NCBI GenBank assembly: GCA_027488785.1
Contig: JAIYAY010000026.1
Span: 158,015 to 222,014, forward strand
Reading direction: 5' to 3'
DNA length: 64,000 nucleotides
Origin: Sphingomonadales bacterium
GTDB taxonomy: Bacteria; Pseudomonadota; Alphaproteobacteria; Sphingomonadales; Sphingomonadaceae
Each line of letters begins with the position of its first letter. The stretch's first letter is position 1. A program made the translations under genes and the position numbers. Below are positions 58,660-64,000 of this stretch, one piece after another. The notes below the pieces were generated by a model. It searched no databases. It saw nothing but the letters and a program-made list of their open reading frames with translations, and was not told the origin of the DNA.

Positions 58660-59706
58660 TCAGGTCAAGGCAGCAAGCACCGCGTCGCCCATATCGCGGG
58701 TCGAATGCGTGCCGCCGAGGTCTGGGGATCGTGCGCCGCCAGATAGTGCCTTAGCCACCGCAGATTCAATACGGTCGGCTTGCTCCGGCAAGCCCAACGA
58801 GTAACGCAGCATCATCGCTGCAGACAATATCGTTGCAAGCGGGTTGGCCTTGCCCTGCCCCGCGATATCGGGCGCGCTACCGTGGATGGGCTCGTATAAG
58901 CCCTTCTGAGAAGCGTCCAGCGACGCGCTCGGTAACATGCCAATCGAACCAGCACACATGCTGGCCTGATCGGACAAGATGTCGCCGAACAAATTGCCCG
59001 TTACGATGACGTCAAACTGGCCGGGGTTACGCACCAATTGCATCGCGCAATTATCGACATACATGTGGCTTAAGGCAACTTCGGGATAATCGGCATGTGT
59101 TTCAATGACGATATCGCGCCACAATTGTGAGGTTTCAAGCACATTGGCCTTGTCTACTGAGCACAATTTTTTCCCACGCGCTATTGCTGTTTCGAAACCG
59201 ACGCGAGCGATACGACGAACTTCATCCTCATCATAAGACATGATGTCATAGCCTTCGCGCTTACCATCGGCAGTTTTGCGCATGCCCTTTTCGCCGAAAT
59301 AGACATCGCCATTGAGTTCGCGGACGATGACCATGTCTATTTGTGTCGCAACTTCAGGACGAAGAGCGCTGGCATCGGCCAGTTCGGGAAACAATGTGGC
59401 GGGACGCAGATTGGCGAACAAGGATAGTTCCTTGCGCAGCCCCAATATCGCCTGTTCTGGGCGCAAATGCCGTTCCAGTGCATCACAATCGGGGTCACCG
59501 ACCGCGCCAAACAATATCGCATCAGCGCGTTTGGCAAGCGAAAGCGTGTCCGCAGGTAAAGGATGTCCGGTCGCCTTATAAGCGGCACCGCCAACCAGCG
59601 CCTCTTCAAAGGTCAGCCCGTCAATGCCAAGCGCATCCAACACGCGCCGTGTTTCCGTGATGACTTCGGGGCCAATTCCGTCCCCGGGTAACAAGGCTAT
59701 AAGCAT
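58660..59706 (-). CDS. leuB: 3-isopropylmalate dehydrogenase
   Basis: NAD+-dependent oxidative decarboxylase of leucine synthesis, 348 residues. [23 protein letters not shown] opens it, [20 protein letters not shown] near 90-109 binds substrate, [14 protein letters not shown] near 128-141 and the metal-binding [27 protein letters not shown] near 235-261 are diagnostic; [18 protein letters not shown] follows. First gene of the leuB-metZ-apaG-LysR-GNAT run. A repeat element lies 22 bases upstream. Confidence 0.97.
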   Translation of the reverse strand: MLIALLPGDGIGPEVITETRRVLDALGIDGLTFEEALVGGAAYKATGHPLPADTLSLAKRADAILFGAVGDPDCDALERHLRPEQAILGLRKELSLFANLRPATLFPELADASALRPEVATQIDMVIVRELNGDVYFGEKGMRKTADGKREGYDIMSYDEDEVRRIARVGFETAIARGKKLCSVDKANVLETSQLWRDIVIETHADYPEVALSHMYVDNCAMQLVRNPGQFDVIVTGNLFGDILSDQASMCAGSIGMLPSASLDASQKGLYEPIHGSAPDIAGQGKANPLATILSAAMMLRYSLGLPEQADRIESAVAKALSGGARSPDLGGTHSTRDMGDAVLAALT

Positions 59707-59727
59707 ATCATATAATACCTAAAATGG

Positions 59728-59799
59728 ATCGTCATCCCGAACTTGTTTCGGGATAACAAGCTGCGGCATGTTATGCTGAAACGAGTTCAGCATGACGAT
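59728..59799. repeat. Dispersed inverted-repeat element, copy 3
   Basis: The cleanest copy: left arm ATCGTCATCCCGAACTTG then TTTCGGGAT, right arm ATGCTGAAACGAGTTCAGCAT then GACGAT, with outer ATCGTCAT / ATGACGAT complementary ends closing the whole element. Each arm is an internal hairpin. It lies between the recO stop and the leuB start, in front of leuB. Confidence 0.78.
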
Positions 59800-59878
59800 A
59801 TAGAATAATTCTACCAGACTCCTGCCAATGGCCACGCGCTTATGCAACCATGTTCGCACAAAACCGATTACACGGCAT

Positions 59879-60469
59879 TCACATCGCCGCGCGCTTCAAC
59901 CGCTCCACAAGGCGTTCGCGTGCGGCCATGACGTCGGCGCGGCGGTCGCCCAGCACATGTGCGACGAGCCGCTTGCGGGTCTGCGCCATCATCGCCACTG
60001 GCGCGCTGTCGCTGTCATGTTCTTCGGCATAGCCAAGTTCGGCCAAAAGTAATGTTTCATATTGGGCGACGGCCCCTGCCCACACCCGCGCCGCTGGGGA
60101 AAGCTCAATCGCGGACAGCAAGCCGTCCACCGCGCTGTGCACACGCGGATAGGGTACGCCCTCCGCCAAAGTTGCTGCGGTCAGCGCCGTTACCCAATCA
60201 ATCGCTGCAGTTGCCAATGGTTCGCTGAGTAAATGCGCGCGGCTGTGCACAGGTTCGGGAGTCAGGCGCGCCAGTTGGCCAGAAATGCGCGTGCGCCATT
60301 CGCCCTTGATGACATTGCCCGGGATGAGGACAGGTCGCAATTGCCGCCCGCGCGCGCCAGCAACATAGCCAGCAAGCATGCCGTAATCCGCGGTAAAGCC
60401 ACGCACAATAGCGCCTGTTTCGCCATGGTTACGAACCGAGCAGATGATGGCAGATGCCGAAATGTCCAT
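59879..60469 (-). CDS. recO: DNA repair protein RecO, short form
   Basis: Recombination mediator that loads RecA at gaps with RecR, 196 residues. The N-terminal OB fold is seen in SASAIICSVRNHGETGAIVRGFTADYG then AGYVAGARG; the helical C-terminal domain follows. Most RecO proteins are about 240 residues with a CxxC zinc finger; here the zinc-finger region is absent and only one cysteine remains. uvrC lies upstream on the same strand. Family call rests on the N-terminal pattern and length class. Confidence 0.8.
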   Translation of the reverse strand: MDISASAIICSVRNHGETGAIVRGFTADYGMLAGYVAGARGRQLRPVLIPGNVIKGEWRTRISGQLARLTPEPVHSRAHLLSEPLATAAIDWVTALTAATLAEGVPYPRVHSAVDGLLSAIELSPAARVWAGAVAQYETLLLAELGYAEEHDSDSAPVAMMAQTRKRLVAHVLGDRRADVMAARERLVERLKRAAM

Positions 60470-60567
60470 ACGCTCTCATGCCAAGACTGCGGCGAGAGGG
60501 GAAGCTCTATCGAACCCACTTCGCCATGCAATCGAAATAGCGGCGCAGCATTCCGCTGCAGCCGAGG

Positions 60568-62523
60568 TCAGCCGTTGCTATGATAATAATCATAGACCGT
60601 CTGCGCGACGATGGCAGAAACACCGGGGGCCTTTTGCAAGTCCTCAAGGCTGGCATTGCGCACGGCGCGGGCTGTGCCGAAATGCATGAGTAACGCCTTT
60701 TTGCGCGAAGGGCCAATGCCCGGAACTTCGTCCAGCGGACTGACGCTAATCGCCTTGCTACGCTTCGCGCGGTGCGCACCGATGGCAAAACGGTGCGCTT
60801 CATCACGCAGCCGCTGCAAATAGAACATAACGGGCGCGTTGGCAGGCAGAGTGAATTCACGGCCATCGGGGAAGTGAAATGTCTCGCGGCCCGCATGACG
60901 GTCCGGACCTTTGGACACGCCGATAAAGGCGACATCCTCCACACCCAATTCGCGTACGATTTGCATGACAGCGCTCATTTGCCCCTTGCCACCATCGATC
61001 AAGACAAGATCCGGCCAGTTTTCATCGCGTTCCTGTTCGCCTTCCTCAGCCATCAACCGTCCAAAGCGCCGCGCCATGACTTCGCGCATCATGGCAAAGT
61101 CGTCGCCGGGTACGGTGTCAGGATTTTTAATGTTGAACTTGCGATATTGGCCTTTGATGAAACCCTCCGGCCCCGCTACGATCATTGCGCCCAGCGCGTT
61201 TGTGCCCTGAATATGGCTGTTGTCGTAAACTTCGATTCGGCGCGGGGGTTCGGGCAATTCAAACAGATCAGCTACCTCTAACAGCAATTTACCCTGTGTT
61301 GTGCTCTCGGCCAGTCTCCGGTCGAGCGCTTCTTCGGCGTTGCGCGTGGCTTGTTTTACCAAACGCACACGGTCACCGCGTTGTGGCATGCTGATTTCGA
61401 TCTTGCGTTCGGCACGTTCGGACAAAGCCTGCGCTAACAAGTCTGCTTCGGTCAGTTGACGATCGAGGAAAATGGATTTCGCAGGGGGTACATCTTCATA
61501 ATATTGCGCGAGGAAGCTGGTGAACACTTCGTCCTCGCTCATTTCCGCAACATGCGCGGGGAAAAAGGAGCGATGCCCCCAATTTTGTCCGCCACGAATG
61601 AAAAACGCCTGGATACCCATCACCCCATTGCGATGCGCCAGCGCGAAAATATCGGCATCACCCACGCCTTCGGCGTTGATAGCCTGCGACCCTTGAATGA
61701 AGGTTAGCGCCCTTAGTCGATCACGGACCATGGCGGCGCGCTCGAAATCAAGCGCTTCTGCCGCCGACTCCATCTCCTTAGCTAGTTTCGTCTGCACAGC
61801 AGAGGATTTACCGTCGAGAAAGGATTTGGCGTCCGCGACTAGACTGTCATAGGACGCGTTATCAATCCGCCCAACACAGGGTGCGGAGCAGCGCTTGATT
61901 TGGTACAACAAACAAGGCCGATTGCGATTGTTAAAGAAGCTGTCAGTGCAACTTCGCAGTAAAAACAGTTTCTGCAACGCGTTCAGGGTTTGGTTGACCG
62001 AGCCAGCGCTGGCGAATGGGCCGAAATATTGCCCCTTATGCCGCCGCGCACCGCGATGTTTCTGAATACGTGGAAATTGATGGTCGGCGCGCAATAGGAT
62101 GAAAGGGAAGCTTTTATCGTCCCGCAGCAGCACGTTATAAGCGGGGCGATATCGCTTAATCAGCTGCGCTTCCAGCAACAGCGCTTCAGCCTCGCTATTG
62201 GTGGTGACGATGGTCATGGATCGCGTCAACGCGACCATTCGGCGCAAGCGGTTGGGCAACCGGTCAATCTGCACATAATTGCCGACGCGATTCTTTAAGG
62301 CGCGCGCCTTACCCACATAGAGCACATCGCCCCGCGCATCATGCATGCGGTAGACGCCGGGTTTGAGCGGAAGGGTCTTTAGAACATTTCGGATCGCGGC
62401 GATGCCGGTGTCGAAATCGGGTGTGTCCGCACCACGCACAGCGTAAGTCGCCTTTTCCTCGCTAAAGCGGGAGGCAGCATTGGGCTGGTCGGGGCGGTCG
62501 GCTTTGGACATGTTGCCTGCCAT
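60568..62523 (-). CDS. uvrC: Excinuclease ABC subunit C
   Basis: Dual nuclease of nucleotide excision repair, 651 residues. GIY-YIG domain: LKPGVYRMHDARGDVLYVGKARAL near 54-77. UvrB-interacting UVR segment: EMESAAEALDFERAAMVRDR near 255-274. RNase H-like C-terminal nuclease: RIEVYDNSHIQGTNALGAMIV near 425-445 and DLVLIDGGKGQMSAV near 505. Helix-hairpin-helix: LDEVPGIGPSRKKALLMHFG near 600. A second in-frame ATG four codons later is also possible. Confidence 0.97.
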   Translation of the reverse strand: MAGNMSKADRPDQPNAASRFSEEKATYAVRGADTPDFDTGIAAIRNVLKTLPLKPGVYRMHDARGDVLYVGKARALKNRVGNYVQIDRLPNRLRRMVALTRSMTIVTTNSEAEALLLEAQLIKRYRPAYNVLLRDDKSFPFILLRADHQFPRIQKHRGARRHKGQYFGPFASAGSVNQTLNALQKLFLLRSCTDSFFNNRNRPCLLYQIKRCSAPCVGRIDNASYDSLVADAKSFLDGKSSAVQTKLAKEMESAAEALDFERAAMVRDRLRALTFIQGSQAINAEGVGDADIFALAHRNGVMGIQAFFIRGGQNWGHRSFFPAHVAEMSEDEVFTSFLAQYYEDVPPAKSIFLDRQLTEADLLAQALSERAERKIEISMPQRGDRVRLVKQATRNAEEALDRRLAESTTQGKLLLEVADLFELPEPPRRIEVYDNSHIQGTNALGAMIVAGPEGFIKGQYRKFNIKNPDTVPGDDFAMMREVMARRFGRLMAEEGEQERDENWPDLVLIDGGKGQMSAVMQIVRELGVEDVAFIGVSKGPDRHAGRETFHFPDGREFTLPANAPVMFYLQRLRDEAHRFAIGAHRAKRSKAISVSPLDEVPGIGPSRKKALLMHFGTARAVRNASLEDLQKAPGVSAIVAQTVYDYYHSNG

Positions 62524-62597
62524 GTAAGCAACGTCTTTGTGCTACACAACGTCATTCCCGCTTGGGCAGGAAAATGCCGAACTTGTTATGTTTCTGC

Positions 62598-63218
62598 TTA
62601 GTTCAACGACGCAATCGACTGATCGATCAACGCTGCATCTGCCTTTGCATCATGATGCGCCGCGATAAGCTGTGCCGCAGCGGCCGCAGCAGCGGTGGCG
62701 GCAGTCTTACGCACATCGGCAATCGCGGCGCGCTCGGCGGCTGCAATTTTGTCTTCAGCCGCTTGCGTACGACGGCCAATTAACGCTGTGGCGTCGGACT
62801 TAGCACGTGCGACAATTGCTTTGGCTTCTTCTTCCGCCGCAGCCTTCATCGCGTCGGCGTCAATCGCAGCTTGCTTGGCCTTAGCTTCATATTCGGCCTT
62901 AATGGCCTCTGCTTCGGCCCGTAAAGCGGTTGCTTGGTCCAATTGTTCACGGATGCCGGCAATTTGGTTATCCAGCGCACCTGCGATCATCGCAGGAACT
63001 TTTTTCCAAAGTGCCAAGGCAATAACCGCGAGCATCGCCAATGCGACGAGCATGGAGGCATCAAAGCCTAGTGCCGACGGCGTTACATGATCTTCAGCGC
63101 TAGTGTGCACTTCGGTTGTTGCATGCGTTTCGGTGGCTGGCGCTGCAATCGCAGCTGCGTCTGATGCAGGCGCGGTTACCGTTGAGGCCGCTTCGGTTGC
63201 TATTGCTGGATTAACCAT
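62598..63218 (-). CDS. atpF: ATP synthase F0 subunit b
   Basis: Peripheral-stalk subunit, 206 residues. An Ala/Thr/Glu-rich N-terminal extension of about 50 residues precedes one membrane span (MLVALAMLAVIALALW, about 55-72), then a long Ala/Lys/Glu helix with VPAMIAGALDNQIAGIREQLDQA and AAEEEAKAIVARAKSD. It follows the b' gene with an 8-base overlap. The two-stalk-subunit pattern is typical of alphaproteobacteria. The N-terminal extension is unusual and low in complexity. Confidence 0.9.
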   Translation of the reverse strand: MVNPAIATEAASTVTAPASDAAAIAAPATETHATTEVHTSAEDHVTPSALGFDASMLVALAMLAVIALALWKKVPAMIAGALDNQIAGIREQLDQATALRAEAEAIKAEYEAKAKQAAIDADAMKAAAEEEAKAIVARAKSDATALIGRRTQAAEDKIAAAERAAIADVRKTAATAAAAAAAQLIAAHHDAKADAALIDQSIASLN

Positions 63219-63705
63219 GGGACATTACCGCCTTCACTGCTTTTGCGGCTTGCGCAGATGTGACCTTTGCACCGGAAACCTTGGCAACGATTTCGGCGGC
63301 AGCTTCTGCGGCTACGGTTTCGATTCCGGATAATGCTTTGGCGGTTGCCTTGGCCAATTCGGCGTCGGCAGCGGCAATTTTTGCGCTGATTTCTGCGTCA
63401 GCCTTCGCCAGACGCGCATCGGCGTCCTTCGCGGCTTTTGCCTTGGCAGCGGTGGCCTTGGCTTGCGCCGCAGTCCGCGCCGCTGTCAAATCAGCAGCGC
63501 CGCTATCACCCAGATTATTAGCCTCTGCCCGTGCATGTTCGGCAGCAGCAAGGTCGTCCGCAATCTTTCGATTACGGGCGTCCATCGTTGCTTCCACCTT
63601 TGGCAACATCACCCGGCCGACCGTAAAATAGATCAAGCCAAAGACAATCAACAGCCAAAAAAACTGCGATGCGTAGGTTTCAAGGATCTGACTAATCTGG
63701 GGCAT
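63211..63705 (-). CDS. atpF2: ATP synthase F0 subunit b'
   Basis: The second peripheral-stalk subunit, 164 residues. One span near the N terminus (FFWLLIVFGLIYFTVGRVMLP, about 15-35) followed by KVEATMDARNRKIADDLAAAEHARAEA and a long Ala/Lys-rich helix. The order c, b', b matches photosynthetic and alphaproteobacterial F0 operons. Lies 58 bases after atpE; overlaps atpF by 8 bases. Confidence 0.92.
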   Translation of the reverse strand: MPQISQILETYASQFFWLLIVFGLIYFTVGRVMLPKVEATMDARNRKIADDLAAAEHARAEANNLGDSGAADLTAARTAAQAKATAAKAKAAKDADARLAKADAEISAKIAAADAELAKATAKALSGIETVAAEAAAEIVAKVSGAKVTSAQAAKAVKAVMSHG

Positions 63706-63763
63706 ATTATGCGTTCGTCCTTATGAAAGAATGCCCCGGCGCATTGCCGGGGCGAACTGTCAG

Positions 63764-63991
63764 TTAGGCAACGAAGATCAGGATCATCGCGATAACAAAC
63801 GCGAGCAGACCGAGAAGTTCGACGGCGGCGAAGCCGATGAACAGACGGCCCTGCTGGCTGTCGGCTGCTGCAGGGTTACGCAAAGCGCCCTGAAGGAATG
63901 AGCTAAAAACGTTACCAACACCGCCAGCGGCGATACCGGCACCAATTGCTGCCAGACCGGCACCCATCATTCGGGCTGCTTCTGCGTCCAT
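63764..63991 (-). CDS. atpE: ATP synthase F0 subunit c
   Basis: Proteolipid of the proton-driven rotor ring, 75 residues, two membrane hairpins. GAGIAAGGVGNVF near 17-30 is the Gly-rich helix-packing motif, ALRNP near 36-40 the polar loop, and Glu58 in AAVELLGLLAFVIAM the proton-binding carboxylate. The start ATG at 63991 is nine bases from the end of the window; atpB (subunit a) is expected just beyond it. Confidence 0.96.
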   Translation of the reverse strand: MDAEAARMMGAGLAAIGAGIAAGGVGNVFSSFLQGALRNPAAADSQQGRLFIGFAAVELLGLLAFVIAMILIFVA

Positions 63992-64000
63992 GATAATAAC

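Noticed and set aside
62545..62590. CGTCATTCCCGC-like segment after uvrC, resembling a common repeat arm
   Set aside because: It lacks the inverted partner and the TGAAACNAGTTCA core, so it is not counted as a fourth copy.

Overview
The window is a chromosomal segment from an alphaproteobacterium, most likely a member of the Sphingomonadales. The lineage call is inference from gene content. It rests on a GcrA cell-cycle regulator, an alphaproteobacterial division and cell wall (dcw) cluster, the block argS / SPOR protein / nagZ / scpA / scpB / tatABC, paired b and b' ATP synthase subunits, and a TonB-dependent receptor with a divergent cysK. Coding density is very high and most genes in runs overlap by 1-4 bases. 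I see no prophage, insertion sequence, CRISPR array, tRNA or rRNA.

Layout. 1-2.9 kb: the 3' part of UDP-glucose dehydrogenase facing an acyl-CoA ligase. 2.9-8.3 kb: a glycine-cleavage operon (gcvT-gcvH-gcvPA-gcvPB plus a DUF938 methyltransferase-like gene), all on the minus strand behind a tandem glycine riboswitch. 8.3-10.2 kb: dgt with a coupled NAD(P)-binding protein. 10.2-30.6 kb: the complete dcw cluster on the minus strand (mraZ, rsmH, ftsL, ftsI, murE, murF, mraY, murD, ftsW, murG, murC, murB, ddl, ftsQ, ftsA, ftsZ), followed by a TPR/SPOR envelope protein. It builds the peptidoglycan precursor from UDP-MurNAc through lipid II and assembles the divisome. Fourteen consecutive junctions from mraZ to ftsA overlap, so almost the whole pathway can be translationally coupled. 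The leader before mraZ carries a 9-bp dyad and a pair of 14-bp direct repeats.

30.8-35.3 kb: cysK with two downstream membrane-protein genes, divergent from a ZnuD-like zinc receptor that sits behind a near-consensus Zur box. 35.4-43.3 kb: tatCBA, scpB, scpA, nagZ, DUF1993, SPOR, argS and a lipoprotein. DUF1993 and a repeat element interrupt an otherwise familiar gene order. 43.4-45.8 kb: ispH-thrB-rnhA on the plus strand. 45.8-51 kb: an oxidoreductase, a lipase-like hydrolase, and the last two enzymes of tyrosine/homogentisate breakdown (fumarylacetoacetase and maleylacetoacetate isomerase) with a MarR regulator and an intervening secreted C13 (legumain-like) protease. 51-55.6 kb: DUF2147, an ABC-2 permease, gcrA, a thioesterase and parE. 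55.7-59.7 kb: leuB-metZ-apaG-LysR-GNAT. 59.9-64 kb: uvrC, recO and ATP synthase F0 genes (b, b', c).

Starts were moved from the longest reading frame wherever a stop/start overlap or a ribosome binding site pointed to a downstream codon. Most interesting observations: the Zur box and His-rich receptor pair, a three-copy inverted-repeat family built on a 13-mer core, the unexplained repeats before mraZ, the secreted C13 protease, and the DUF938 gene coupled to glycine cleavage. Nothing here is clearly a new defence or mobile system; the window is mainly core genome.
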